Of a stretch of 64,000 bases of DNA, positions 16,745 through 26,157 are shown piece by piece. The notes under the pieces were generated by a model. The model worked only from the letters and a program-made list of their open reading frames with translations. It had not been told where the DNA came from and did no database searches. Source of the DNA: Sva-07 sp963717385. GTDB taxonomy: Bacteria > Actinomycetota > Acidimicrobiia > Acidimicrobiales > Ilumatobacteraceae. How positions within the stretch are numbered: position 1 is the stretch's first letter; each line of letters starts with the position of its first letter. The position numbers and the translations under genes are program-made. The stretch spans positions 296,280 to 360,279 of the forward strand of contig CAVQWE010000027.1 of the NCBI GenBank assembly GCA_963717385.1, written 5' to 3'.

Positions 16745-18853
16745 ATGACTGCGATCTCTGAATCCGTCCGCCTCGAAACCGTTGCCGCCGACGTCGGCGA
16801 CATCGCCCTCGTGATCGTCGACAACCCGCCGGTCAACGCACTCAGCTGGCATGTCCGCCAGGGCCTGTTCGACGGCATCAACAAGGCGGTCGAAGACGGC
16901 GCGAAAGCCGTCGTGGTGATCTGCGACGGGCGCACGTTCATCGCCGGCGCCGACATCAGCGAATTCGGCGGCAACGTCCCACAGGCCGCCGGCCTCCACG
17001 AGGTGCAAGCCGCCATGGAGGACGCCGCGATCCCCGTGATCGCCGCCATCCACGGCACCGCGCTCGGCGGCGGCCTCGAAGTCGCCCTGTGCGCGCACTA
17101 CCGCGTCGCTGTCGACTCGGCGAAGTTCGGTCTGCCCGAAGTGAACCTCGGCCTGCTGCCCGGAGCTGGTGGAACCCAGCGGCTCCCCCGGCTCGTCGGC
17201 GTTCCCAAGGCGCTCGAGATGATGACTTCGGGCCGCCACATCGGCACCGCCGAAGCCCTCGAAGCCGGACTGATCGACGACGTCACCGCCGGCGGTCCCG
17301 CCGAACTGCGTGAAGCTGCTGTTGCATTCGCCACCAAGGCGGTCGCCGAGAGCATGCCCCTCGCCCGAGTCCGAGACCGCGACGAAAAGGTCGCCGAGGC
17401 CCGCGGCAACGACCAGCTGTTCGCCGACTTCCGCACGTCGATCGCCCGCAAGACAAGGGGCTTCCTCGCCCCCGAGTACAACATCCAGTGCATCGAAGCG
17501 GCCGCGAACCTGCCCTTCGATGAAGGCCTCAAGGTCGAGGGCAAGCTCTTCATGGAGCTGATGACCGGCCCGCAGTCCGGTGCGCAGCGCTACGCGTTCT
17601 TCGCCGAGCGTGCCGCGAACAAGATCCCCGACATCGCGAAAGACACCCCCGTCATCGACGTGCAGAAGTGCGGCGTGCTCGGCGCCGGCACGATGGGCGG
17701 CGGTATCGCGATGAACTTCGCCAACGTCGGCATCGCCGTCACCATCGTCGAGCGCGACCAGGCCGCCCTCGACCGTGGCCTCGGCGTGGTGCGCAAGAAC
17801 TACGAGCGGTCGGCGTCGCGTGGCTCGATCCCCGCCGAAGCCGTCGAGCAGCGCATGGCGTTGATCACCGGCTCGACCGACAAGGCCGATTTCGCCGACT
17901 GCGACATGGTGATCGAAGCCGTGTTCGAGAACATGGAGCTGAAGAAGACGATCTTCAAGGAGCTCGACGAGATCTGCAAGCCCGGCGCGATCCTCGCGTC
18001 GAACACCTCGGCGCTCGACATCAACGAGATCGCTGCGGTCACCTCACGCCCCGAGAGCGTGATCGGCATGCACTTCTTCTCCCCCGCCAACGTGATGAAA
18101 CTGCTCGAGAACGTGCGCGGCGACAAGTCGTCCGACTCGGTGGTGGCCACCACGATGGCGATCGGCAAGAAGATCAACAAGGTGCCGGTGATGGTCGGCG
18201 TGTGCCGCGGGTTCGTCGGCAACCGGATGCTGTTCATGCGCGGTGCCGAAGCCGAGCGCATGATCCTCGAAGGAGCCACGCCGGCCCAGGTCGACAACGT
18301 GCTCTACGAGTTCGGGTTCCCGATGGGCCCGTTCGCGATGAGCGACCTCGCCGGCCTCGACATCGGCTGGGACGAGGAGAAGTCGTCCGGCTCCACGATC
18401 CGCGAGGTGCTGTGCGAGAACGGCCGTCGCGGCCAGAAGAACGGGCGCGGCTACTACACCTACGACCCCGAGACCCGTGCGCCGAGCCCCGACCCCGAAG
18501 TCGTCGAGCTGATCAAGGCGTTCGCCGTCGGCAAGGGCATCGAGCAGCGCGAGGTCACCGACCAGGAAGTGTTGGAGCGCCTGCTGTACCCGATGGTCAA
18601 CGAGGGCGCCAAGATCCTCGACGAGGGCATCGCCATCCGCGGCAGCGACATCGACGTGGTGTGGGTGAACGGTTACGGCTGGCCCGTGTACCGCGGCGGC
18701 CCGATGTACTGGGCCGACTCGGTCGGCCTCGCCGAGATCGTCGACAAGATCAAGCACTACAGCGACACGCTCGGCGGCGCCCACTGGAACCTGTCGCCGC
18801 TGCTCGAGCGCCTCGCCAACGACGGCGGAGCCCTCCACCAGTACTCCAACTGA
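16745..18853 (+). CDS. fadB: Fused enoyl-CoA hydratase / 3-hydroxyacyl-CoA dehydrogenase
   Basis: The 702-residue bifunctional protein catalyses two steps of fatty acid beta-oxidation. The N-terminal crotonase domain has the oxyanion-hole segment GGGLEVALCAHYR and the Glu in LPEVNLGLLPGAGG (residues about 95-145). The NAD-binding 3-hydroxyacyl-CoA dehydrogenase domain has GVLGAGTMGGGIA near residue 310 and HFFSPANVMKLLE. A C-terminal dimerisation domain follows. ATG 16745 is preferred over the TTG at 16733. No thiolase gene is adjacent. Confidence 0.92.
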   Translation: MTAISESVRLETVAADVGDIALVIVDNPPVNALSWHVRQGLFDGINKAVEDGAKAVVVICDGRTFIAGADISEFGGNVPQAAGLHEVQAAMEDAAIPVIAAIHGTALGGGLEVALCAHYRVAVDSAKFGLPEVNLGLLPGAGGTQRLPRLVGVPKALEMMTSGRHIGTAEALEAGLIDDVTAGGPAELREAAVAFATKAVAESMPLARVRDRDEKVAEARGNDQLFADFRTSIARKTRGFLAPEYNIQCIEAAANLPFDEGLKVEGKLFMELMTGPQSGAQRYAFFAERAANKIPDIAKDTPVIDVQKCGVLGAGTMGGGIAMNFANVGIAVTIVERDQAALDRGLGVVRKNYERSASRGSIPAEAVEQRMALITGSTDKADFADCDMVIEAVFENMELKKTIFKELDEICKPGAILASNTSALDINEIAAVTSRPESVIGMHFFSPANVMKLLENVRGDKSSDSVVATTMAIGKKINKVPVMVGVCRGFVGNRMLFMRGAEAERMILEGATPAQVDNVLYEFGFPMGPFAMSDLAGLDIGWDEEKSSGSTIREVLCENGRRGQKNGRGYYTYDPETRAPSPDPEVVELIKAFAVGKGIEQREVTDQEVLERLLYPMVNEGAKILDEGIAIRGSDIDVVWVNGYGWPVYRGGPMYWADSVGLAEIVDKIKHYSDTLGGAHWNLSPLLERLANDGGALHQYSN

Positions 18854-19038
18854 ACGAGCTGCGAGTCTCGCGCCGATCCAGGTGTCGGAGGTCGAGCGAG
18901 GCTGGAAGTCCACGACGAACCCGATCTTCGTGAACGGTTGCTGCTCGTCTCGCCGGTGCGTTGCCGAGATCATCATGGTCGCCCCGCACCGGGCGGCCCT
19001 GCGTCTCGTCGACGCGTCACCTGGCAGAATCTGCCCCG

Positions 19039-19941
19039 ATGTCGACCGACGATGTACTCGACGTGCCAGCGGGCCCGGCTTGGCGCACCCGGTGGAGATC
19101 ACCGGCTGCCACACGGCGAGCTGGCCACGTCATGGTCGGCGTCGGTGTCGCAGGAATGCTGATCGCCGTGTTCGGCATGGTCGTCGGATGGATCTTCGTC
19201 GGGCAACTCGCCACCACGTCCGACGACACCCTCGAGGTGACCCTGCAGTCACTGGATGCAATCGATGACACCATCGATCTCGCCGACGAGGTCTTGGGCT
19301 CGTCGACCGACGCGGTGGCGGCGCTCGCCGGCAGTCTCACCGCGGTGTCAGGGTCGTTCGATGCGGGAACGCAGGCGATCGACGACATCGCCGGACTCGC
19401 CACCACGATCGGGCCGTCGCTCGAGGATGCCGGGAGCACCGTGCGCCGATTGGAGAGCACGGGCGACACCATCGACTCGGTCCTGGCGGCACTGTCGAAC
19501 CTCCCCCTCGCACCCGACTACGACCCTGACGCCGGCCTCGGTGACACCTTCGGCCAACTTGCTGACACCCTCGAATCGCTGCCCGGCCAACTCGAATCGA
19601 CAGCGACCAGCCTGACCGACTTCACCGGATCGGCCGACGAACTCCAACAGCAACTCGACGACCTCGCGGCGTCGGTCGAATCGATCAGCAACGACCTCGG
19701 CGACACGGACGCTCTGGTCGAGCAGTACCGAGCGAGCGTCGCCGACGCCCGGGTCCTCGCACTGTCGGCGAACAACGACCTCGACACCGGCGTCGTGCTC
19801 ATGCGCATCCTGCTCGTCGTTGGCGGCATCACACTCCTGCTCGGCCAGATCGTGCCGTTGTGGCTCGGCCGCACCCTGCTCGACGACGCCGACGCCCACG
19901 ACATGTCGGACACCGTTCGTACGTCGACCCCGGCGGACTGA
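19039..19941 (+). CDS. Membrane-anchored coiled-coil protein of unknown function
   Basis: The 300-residue protein has one membrane helix near residues 32-56 (VGVGVAGMLIAVFGMVVGWIF) and a second near 262-284. Between them lies a long acidic helical region rich in D, S, T and L with many heptad-like repeats (SLDAIDDTIDLADEVLGSS). The layout resembles a methyl-accepting or septation-type stalk outside the cytoplasm, but no enzyme domain is seen and no family was recognised. Confidence 0.7.
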   Translation: MSTDDVLDVPAGPAWRTRWRSPAATRRAGHVMVGVGVAGMLIAVFGMVVGWIFVGQLATTSDDTLEVTLQSLDAIDDTIDLADEVLGSSTDAVAALAGSLTAVSGSFDAGTQAIDDIAGLATTIGPSLEDAGSTVRRLESTGDTIDSVLAALSNLPLAPDYDPDAGLGDTFGQLADTLESLPGQLESTATSLTDFTGSADELQQQLDDLAASVESISNDLGDTDALVEQYRASVADARVLALSANNDLDTGVVLMRILLVVGGITLLLGQIVPLWLGRTLLDDADAHDMSDTVRTSTPAD

Positions 19942-19975
19942 AACAGGTCGGCGGACTCCTGAGCGAACCGAGAGT

Positions 19976-20623
19976 TCAGGTGGTGGCGAAGGCACGCACG
20001 GTGAACGTGCCGGCGCCTTCGATCTTCGGTGGTACCGCCGTGAAGGTGAATCCGCTCGGCGACAACTGGTCGAGGTTCACGAGGTGCTCGATGATCGGGA
20101 TCTCCGAGCCGAGCAGCACCGTGTGTACCGGGCGGTTGCCGCCAACGGTGCTGTCGATGTTGAGCGAGTCGATGCCGACGCAGGCAACGTCGGCGCGCAC
20201 GAGCGCCAGCGCCGACTGTTCGCTCAGGTGCGGATGATCGACGAAATAGGCATCGGTGCCCCAATGCAGCGCGTGGCCGGTGTGGATCAGCACGGCACGC
20301 CCAGCCACTCCTTCGAGGTCGTCGTCGGTCAATTCGATCGTGGTCTCGCCTCGCCGATCGAGACACACCGCAGGTACACCGGCGACTCGTTCGAGGGCCA
20401 ACCCGGCCAGGTCGTGTCCGTCGGCAAATCGGTGGAACGGCACATCGAGATAGGTGCCGGTGTTGGTACACATCGTGACCAGCCCGATCTGGAAGGTGAC
20501 GCCAGGGCCATAGATGGTCTCGGCCGCTTCACGTGTGAGGTGGTCGCCGATGATCGGCACCGGAAGACCCGGATAGGTGGTCATCCCCGCAACGATGACG
20601 TGGCTGAGGTCGATGAGTGTCAC
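19976..20623 (-). CDS. Cyclase family protein (kynurenine formamidase-like)
   Basis: The 215-residue protein has the metal-binding motif of the cyclase/kynurenine formamidase family in TNTGTYLDVPFHRF (residues about 53-66), plus IDLSHV at the start and LIHTGHALHWG in the middle. These are metal-dependent amidases or cyclases. The motif has N in place of the usual first His (HxGTHxDxPxH becomes NTGTYLDVPFH), so metal ligation may differ. Substrate unknown. Confidence 0.82.
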   Translation of the reverse strand: MTLIDLSHVIVAGMTTYPGLPVPIIGDHLTREAAETIYGPGVTFQIGLVTMCTNTGTYLDVPFHRFADGHDLAGLALERVAGVPAVCLDRRGETTIELTDDDLEGVAGRAVLIHTGHALHWGTDAYFVDHPHLSEQSALALVRADVACVGIDSLNIDSTVGGNRPVHTVLLGSEIPIIEHLVNLDQLSPSGFTFTAVPPKIEGAGTFTVRAFATT

Positions 20624-20813
20624 GCGGCCTCTGCGGTGCTCTTGGTGACGCCGAAGAAGCGGGCGTGCACCACGTCCACCGACGAACCCGGCGGCGCAAG
20701 GTGCCCGGCTGAGCCACGCAGCACCCCGCCTACAGCGTTTCGAGCCCGGGCGAGCGGCACCGGGCGTTCGTCGGGCTCGACCCGATCAGGGCCGCTGCAT
20801 CGGTACGGATGCG

Positions 20814-21278
20814 TCATCCGTACGGAATCCGAACCTCGGCGCCTGCGTTCCACGTGCGCAGCGCCAGCCAACCGGCGAAGAGTTGGGAGTCGATGGCAAC
20901 GATGTCGGGCAGGTCCACGGTCACCACGCGTCCGGTGAACTTCGACAACGAGATCGTGCCAACCGGGCGGCCGTCGATGGTCGCTGTGTAGGGCTTGTTG
21001 CCGGTGAATTGGCAGTCGAGTTCAACGACCATGCCGGCATGATCGATGACGAAGTGCTTCTCGGTCTTCGACCGCTGCGCTGTTGCAGCCGGTGCCCCAT
21101 CTCGGCGCATCTCGAAGGTCCATGGCTCATCGACCGGTGTGAACACCAACGACGAACCGGCGATCTGGATCTCGCCGGTCTGCCCTTTTCCGCATCCCTT
21201 CAGCACTGCCATGTCGGTCCCGTCGCCGTCGGTGACCTTGTACGACATGGACACGCCCTTCTTCGACAGCTTCAACAT
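20814..21278 (-). CDS. Hypothetical protein, possible tubby/LURP-like fold
   Basis: The 154-residue protein starts MLKLSKKGVSMSYKVTDGDG and is built of short beta-like repeats (GRPVGTISLSKFTGRVVTVDLPD). This is reminiscent of the tubby C-terminal/LURP-one fold, but no family was recognised with certainty. Its ATG overlaps the stop of the upstream peptidase gene by one base (TGATG), so the two are translationally coupled. Confidence 0.7.
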   Translation of the reverse strand: MLKLSKKGVSMSYKVTDGDGTDMAVLKGCGKGQTGEIQIAGSSLVFTPVDEPWTFEMRRDGAPAATAQRSKTEKHFVIDHAGMVVELDCQFTGNKPYTATIDGRPVGTISLSKFTGRVVTVDLPDIVAIDSQLFAGWLALRTWNAGAEVRIPYG

Positions 21279-22639
21279 CACATCGACAGTACCGAAACTG
21301 TGACGCCGGCCTGGTCGACAGCGACCAGACTGTCCCCATGGTCGCCCCCGAAGGATTCGAGTGGACACGGCGGAAGAACGGCGACATCGCCAACACCCAC
21401 GCCACCGCTGAACCGAGGCCCGAGGTACCGCCGGGTCAGCCAACCATCGGCGCGCCTGCTGACGCGCCGAGTTCTGCCCACAGCTCCTGCAACCATGTCG
21501 GGCGGTTGTCCGTCGAATCCGGCGGCAGTCAGTTCGGCGAGCCATCGCTGCTCGGCGTCGGCCGACCTCGCGAACGCGGCGGTGGTGCCCGGCGGCGCAT
21601 CGAGCCAGTCACGTTCGATCGCGTCGCGTTCAGCGGCAAACGTCGCCATGGATGCGTGGTGGTTGCCCAGGACCAGCCGATGCAGCACTTCGTGGGCCCA
21701 CCATCGACTGGCCGCATCGAATCGATTCGTGGGATCGGGTCCGAGCGTGGGGAGTTGGTCGACCGGTTCGTCGACGCGCACCGGATGGAACGTCGAGGTG
21801 CAGGGCGCCGACGTGGCAGTCACCCAGTGCAACGGGTCGGCGCGCAGGTCGCTGACCCACGACGCAGTGCTCTGCGACGACGACACCGAACCGCCCGCGT
21901 GCACACACGGCGCAGCCATGGCGCCGTCGATCGGCGACCACACCGGCGCCGCACCTCCACCGTGATCGCGCAGCGCTGCGAACAGGTCAGCAACGCCGAC
22001 CGCCGCTTCGGACGCGGGTTGCGTGCGAGCGCGGCGGGCAGTGCACGACTCGTTTCGCCGAGGCGTCGTGTCACTGAACGCCTCAGCGAAGCCGGCGATC
22101 GAGAGCCCGTTCGAGATCGAGCGACCGCGACCGGTGACGTGTTCGACGGCCCAATTCGCGCCGGCGGTCTCGAGCACGATGGCCCCAGAGGGGTCGGCCA
22201 CCAGAAAGCTGTTGTGGTACGAGAACCCTGGTTTCTCGTGGCTGCATGGGCCGCCCTGGCCGTGCCGTTCGAGCAACTCGACGATCACACCGACCGCATC
22301 GTGAGCGTTGGCGGCCCGTTCGAGCGCCAGTCGCAGGAGGTCCATCCCGAGCAATGCGGGCTCGCCCAACGGCTGGTTGGTGAACACCGCTTCGTTGCCG
22401 ATGACGACACCGTGTTCGTTGGCGCCCATCTCGGCGCCCCACATCCACCACGGCTGCGACACGAGTACGGCGTTGGTGTGCTCGACCTGTGGGATCGAGA
22501 TCCACGTGCAGTCGACATGACCGCTGCTGTTGTCGGAGGCAGGGTGCCAGCGAGGAATCTGCGCTTCGTTCGGATCTCGATCGCTGTTCTTTGCGAACAG
22601 CACGCCGTCGGGCGTCAACGAGACCAGCGTGTCGCACAC
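21278..22639 (-). CDS. C69-family dipeptidase-like protein (secernin type)
   Basis: The 453-residue protein begins MCDTLVSLTPDG, so a Cys at position 2 becomes the N-terminal nucleophile once Met is removed, as in the Ntn-hydrolase C69/U34 family. Other family features are LFAKNSDRDPNE, WMWGAEMGANEHGVVIGNEAVF and NSFLVADPSGAIVLET. It should hydrolyse dipeptides or related amides. It is coupled to the small gene downstream. Confidence 0.86.
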   Translation of the reverse strand: MCDTLVSLTPDGVLFAKNSDRDPNEAQIPRWHPASDNSSGHVDCTWISIPQVEHTNAVLVSQPWWMWGAEMGANEHGVVIGNEAVFTNQPLGEPALLGMDLLRLALERAANAHDAVGVIVELLERHGQGGPCSHEKPGFSYHNSFLVADPSGAIVLETAGANWAVEHVTGRGRSISNGLSIAGFAEAFSDTTPRRNESCTARRARTQPASEAAVGVADLFAALRDHGGGAAPVWSPIDGAMAAPCVHAGGSVSSSQSTASWVSDLRADPLHWVTATSAPCTSTFHPVRVDEPVDQLPTLGPDPTNRFDAASRWWAHEVLHRLVLGNHHASMATFAAERDAIERDWLDAPPGTTAAFARSADAEQRWLAELTAAGFDGQPPDMVAGAVGRTRRVSRRADGWLTRRYLGPRFSGGVGVGDVAVLPPCPLESFGGDHGDSLVAVDQAGVTVSVLSM

Positions 22640-22730
22640 GTGGGCGACGCTACTGCCGGGCTGCTCGACGAACTGTCACAGTAGGCCCGGCACCGTGTGA
22701 CGGTTGGTCGATGTGGTACGACGGGGCGAT

Positions 22731-24413
22731 ATGACGATGACATTCTGGGAAGCGTGCGCGGAGGTTTGCGCACCCGGTACACGGTTCGAGATCCAGGAGG
22801 TCGATGTCTTCGGTGTTCCGACCAAGGTGTTCGCCGGAACGCCACCGAACATGCGGTACCTGTTCGCCGCCGCCGCAGCTCGCACCGACGACTTCATCGT
22901 GTTCGAGGACGAGCGCTGGCCAATGCCGCGGGTACTCGAGCTGGTCGGACAGATCGGCCACGCACTCGTGCACGACCTCGGCGTCGCCAACGGTGACCGC
23001 GTTGCGATCGCAATGCGCAACTACCCGGAGTGGATCGCAGCCTTTGCGGCGATCACCTCGGTGGGTGCAGTTGCCGTCCCGATGAACGCTTGGTGGCAGA
23101 CCGACGAAGTGGTGTTCGCGCTCGACGACTCCGATTCGAAGATCGTGATCGCCGATGCCGACCGACTGAATCGGATGCGGGCGGCTGCACCAGGCTCGAT
23201 CACCGCGAAGGTCGTCACCGTCCGTGAGAACGCCGAGGCCAAGCCCGACGATCCGTTCGAGGTCGTTGCATTGGAAGACCTGCTCACTGCAGGGGCCACC
23301 CTGCCCGACGTCGACATCGACCCCGATGACGACGTCACCATCCTCTACACCTCTGGCACCACAGGCAACCCGAAGGGTGCGGTGTCGACGCACCGCGCAG
23401 TGCTCAGTTCGTTGATGGCGTTCGCTGCACGAGCCGCGGTGAACGCAGCACGCGACACCGCCGATCCCGATCCCGACAAGCCCCAGGCTGCGGTGATGCT
23501 GCCCGTTCCGCTGTTCCACGTGACCGGCCTCGTGCCGGTGATGCTCGGAGCGTTCGTCGGCGGTTCGAAGCTGGTCATGACCTACAAGTGGAATCCCGAC
23601 CGTGCGCTGGAACTGATCGAACGCGAGCGGGTCACGAACTTCGTCGGTGTGCCAACGATGAGTTGGGATCTGTTGGAGGCCGCCACCTTCGACCAGCGAG
23701 ACACCTCGAGCCTCACCGCCGTGGGCGGTGGCGGCGCGCCGATGCCGCCAGAATTGGTCAAGCGCATCGAGGACAACTTCGCCAAGGGCCGCCCGAGTCT
23801 CGGATACGGCATGACCGAGACCAACGCATACGGCCCGGGCAACGCCGGCGACGACTTCCTCGCCCATCCCACCTCGACCGGCCGAGCAGTGCCGATCATG
23901 GACCTTCGAGTCACCGACCCGATCGGCAACGTGCTCCCGACCGGTGAGACCGGCGAGATCTGGTTCCGTGGCCCCATGCTGATCCGTGGCTACTGGAATC
24001 GGCCCGATGCCACTGCCGACACGATCGTCGACGGTTGGTTGCGCTCCGGAGACATCGGGCGCATCGACGAAGAGGGGTTCGTGTACGTCAGCGACCGCGC
24101 GAAGGACATGGTGTTGCGCGGCGGCGAGAACATCTACTCCGCTGAAGTCGAAGCGGCGATCTACGAACACCCCGCGGTGTACGAGGCGGCGGTGTACGGA
24201 CTCCCCCATGAACGCCTCGGCGAAGAACTCGCCTGCCACGTGATGGTCAAGCCGGGCGAGACGCTCGAAGTAGCCGACCTCCAGGCATTCGTGGGAGAAC
24301 GCCTCGCCAACTTCAAGGTGCCCAGCCGTGTCACGATCGTGACCGAACAGCTTCCCCGAAACGCCTCAGGCAAGATCCTCAAGCGCGAACTCCGCGACGC
24401 GGTCACGTCATGA
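22731..24413 (+). CDS. AMP-dependent acyl-CoA synthetase
   Basis: The 560-residue protein has the AMP-binding P-loop motif YTSGTTGNPKG near residue 205, YGMTETNA near 360, the hinge motif WLRSGDIGRIDEEGFVYVSDR near 440 and the C-terminal catalytic Lys in NASGKILKRELR. It activates a carboxylic acid, probably a fatty acid, to its acyl-CoA through an acyl-AMP. The start is set by the conserved family N-terminus at ATG 22731. It overlaps the next SDR gene by four bases. Confidence 0.9.
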   Translation: MTMTFWEACAEVCAPGTRFEIQEVDVFGVPTKVFAGTPPNMRYLFAAAAARTDDFIVFEDERWPMPRVLELVGQIGHALVHDLGVANGDRVAIAMRNYPEWIAAFAAITSVGAVAVPMNAWWQTDEVVFALDDSDSKIVIADADRLNRMRAAAPGSITAKVVTVRENAEAKPDDPFEVVALEDLLTAGATLPDVDIDPDDDVTILYTSGTTGNPKGAVSTHRAVLSSLMAFAARAAVNAARDTADPDPDKPQAAVMLPVPLFHVTGLVPVMLGAFVGGSKLVMTYKWNPDRALELIERERVTNFVGVPTMSWDLLEAATFDQRDTSSLTAVGGGGAPMPPELVKRIEDNFAKGRPSLGYGMTETNAYGPGNAGDDFLAHPTSTGRAVPIMDLRVTDPIGNVLPTGETGEIWFRGPMLIRGYWNRPDATADTIVDGWLRSGDIGRIDEEGFVYVSDRAKDMVLRGGENIYSAEVEAAIYEHPAVYEAAVYGLPHERLGEELACHVMVKPGETLEVADLQAFVGERLANFKVPSRVTIVTEQLPRNASGKILKRELRDAVTS

Positions 24414-25234
24414 CCCGCATCCTCATCACCGGCAGCAACAGCGGTTTCGGGAAGCTCGCCGCGCTCTCTCTGGCACGCCGAGGGCACGAGGTGATCGCGA
24501 CGATGCGCACCGTCGCCAAGGGCGACGACCTTCGCGCAACTGCGGAGGCCGAAAACCTGCCGGTCGAGATCCGCCGACTCGACGTCAGCGATGTTGCGTC
24601 GGTGGCAGCTGGCATCGGTGACCCGGCCGACATCGACGTGGTCGTCAACAACGCGGGCTTCGAGGTCGGTGGTGCACTCGAACTGGTCGACGACGAACTC
24701 TGGACACGCCAGCTCGACACCAACGTGCTCGGGCCGATGCGCGTGATCCGCCACGTGCTGCCCGCGTGGCGCGATCGGGGCAGCGGCACGATCGTCAACG
24801 TGTCGAGCATCGCCGGGGTGGTCGGCTCGCCGTTCGGCGGCGCGTACGCCGCATCGAAGCATGCACTCGAAGGTCTCAGCGAAGCGCTGCACTTCGAGAC
24901 GAGCGGGTTCGGGATCCGTGTCCGGCTCGTCGAGCCCGGCCGGTTCGACACCGGCTTCCACGACAACATCGTCACCGTCGACGGGTGGCAGCAGTCGGAG
25001 TACTTCGACCGGGCCACCCGGTTTCGCGACTCGCAGAGTGTGCTGTCGGGCGACGGGCCCGCCGCCGACCCACAAGATGTCGCCGACGCGATCGTGCATG
25101 CTGCGCTCGACCCGGATGCGCCGTTCCGCAACTTCGTCGGCAACGACGCACAACTGATCCACTCGGTGAAGTCGTCGATGCCGTTCGAAGAGTTCGAAGC
25201 AGCGATGCGTACCACGCTGAACTGGCACGAGTAG
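24410..25234 (+). CDS. Short-chain dehydrogenase/reductase
   Basis: The 274-residue SDR has TGSNSGFG near residue 8, NNAG near 80, Ser in NVSSIAG near 130 and YAASKHA (YxxxK) near 146. It is coupled by ATGA to the acyl-CoA synthetase, which suggests a shared lipid pathway. Substrate unknown. Confidence 0.9.
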   Translation: MTRILITGSNSGFGKLAALSLARRGHEVIATMRTVAKGDDLRATAEAENLPVEIRRLDVSDVASVAAGIGDPADIDVVVNNAGFEVGGALELVDDELWTRQLDTNVLGPMRVIRHVLPAWRDRGSGTIVNVSSIAGVVGSPFGGAYAASKHALEGLSEALHFETSGFGIRVRLVEPGRFDTGFHDNIVTVDGWQQSEYFDRATRFRDSQSVLSGDGPAADPQDVADAIVHAALDPDAPFRNFVGNDAQLIHSVKSSMPFEEFEAAMRTTLNWHE

Positions 25235-25245
25235 GCCCGCCCGCA

Positions 25246-26088
25246 GTGACCGACCTCGCCGCGGTCAAGACCTACCGCTACCTGCGCATCAGCATGGTGG
25301 GCGCGGTCGTGCTCCTCGGCGTGTCGATCCTGATCGAACGGTCGAACGTCGACTGCTGGCAGACCTCGGTGTCCGCGTACTACTACACGCCTGTGCGGGC
25401 CATCTTCGTCGGGGTGCTGCTGGCGATCGGGTTGTGCCTGATCGTCATCAAGGGCAGCACCGCCTGGGAAGACGCCACCCTGAACGCGGCAGGGATGCTG
25501 GCCCCCATCGTCGCAGTGGTGCCGACCACGGACGTCGGCGAGTGCTGGTCGCAGAGCCCCGGCCGGCTCCCGATCGACGACGACGGCAACCTTGCCGCCT
25601 GGGTGATCGCGAACATCGACAACAACATCACCGCACTGCTGATCACCGGAATCGTCGGCCTGTTGGTGGCGGCCGTGATCGCCAGCATCGCCACCCGGAA
25701 CCTGGCTGCGGTGGCCGAGGTCGGCGACCCCGGCATGCGACTCGGGCTGCTCGCCGCGATGACGTTCCTGCTCAGCGGTGCGGTGGTGTTCGTCGTGTGG
25801 GACGGCTTCAACACCCGCGCTCACGGCATCGCCGCAGTGCTGATGTTCCTGTTTCTCGCTCTCGCCGTGGGAGGCAACGCCTGGACCCGCCGCAGCGACC
25901 CCGCCCCGCGCACCTATTTCTGGCTGTACGCGTCGATCGCTGCGGCGATGCTGATCGCCCCAGCGATCATGTTCCCGCTCGGTTCGAACTGGCGACACAT
26001 GGTGCTGGTGCTCGAAGCAACCGAGATCACCCTGTTCGCCGTCTTCTGGTTGGTGCAGACCCGAGAGCACTGGGGCGAAACGGTCTGA
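25246..26088 (+). CDS. Multi-pass membrane protein, DUF998-like
   Basis: The 280-residue protein has about seven hydrophobic helices. Two conserved-looking loops are ERSNVDCWQTSVSAYYYTPVR near residue 30 and DECW-like segment TDVGECWSQS near 100. It starts at GTG 25246, 11 bp after the SDR. The pattern of a first Cys-Trp/SxSxYYYT loop resembles DUF998-type membrane proteins, but no function can be assigned. A strong hairpin follows immediately. Confidence 0.7.
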   Translation: MTDLAAVKTYRYLRISMVGAVVLLGVSILIERSNVDCWQTSVSAYYYTPVRAIFVGVLLAIGLCLIVIKGSTAWEDATLNAAGMLAPIVAVVPTTDVGECWSQSPGRLPIDDDGNLAAWVIANIDNNITALLITGIVGLLVAAVIASIATRNLAAVAEVGDPGMRLGLLAAMTFLLSGAVVFVVWDGFNTRAHGIAAVLMFLFLALAVGGNAWTRRSDPAPRTYFWLYASIAAAMLIAPAIMFPLGSNWRHMVLVLEATEITLFAVFWLVQTREHWGETV

Positions 26089-26120
26089 CGTACACGATGT
26101 GTCAGGCACATCGTGTACGT
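26088..26120. terminator. 14-bp perfect hairpin after the membrane protein gene
   Basis: ACGTACACGATGTG at 26088-26101 pairs perfectly with 26107-26120 around a TCAGG loop. It begins on the last base of the stop codon of the membrane protein gene and ends before the hydrolase start. Rho-independent termination or a REP-type element are both possible. There is no T-run. Confidence 0.6.
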
Positions 26121-26157
26121 GGCCGGTCGACGATGGCATCCGACCTACGATCGGTCG

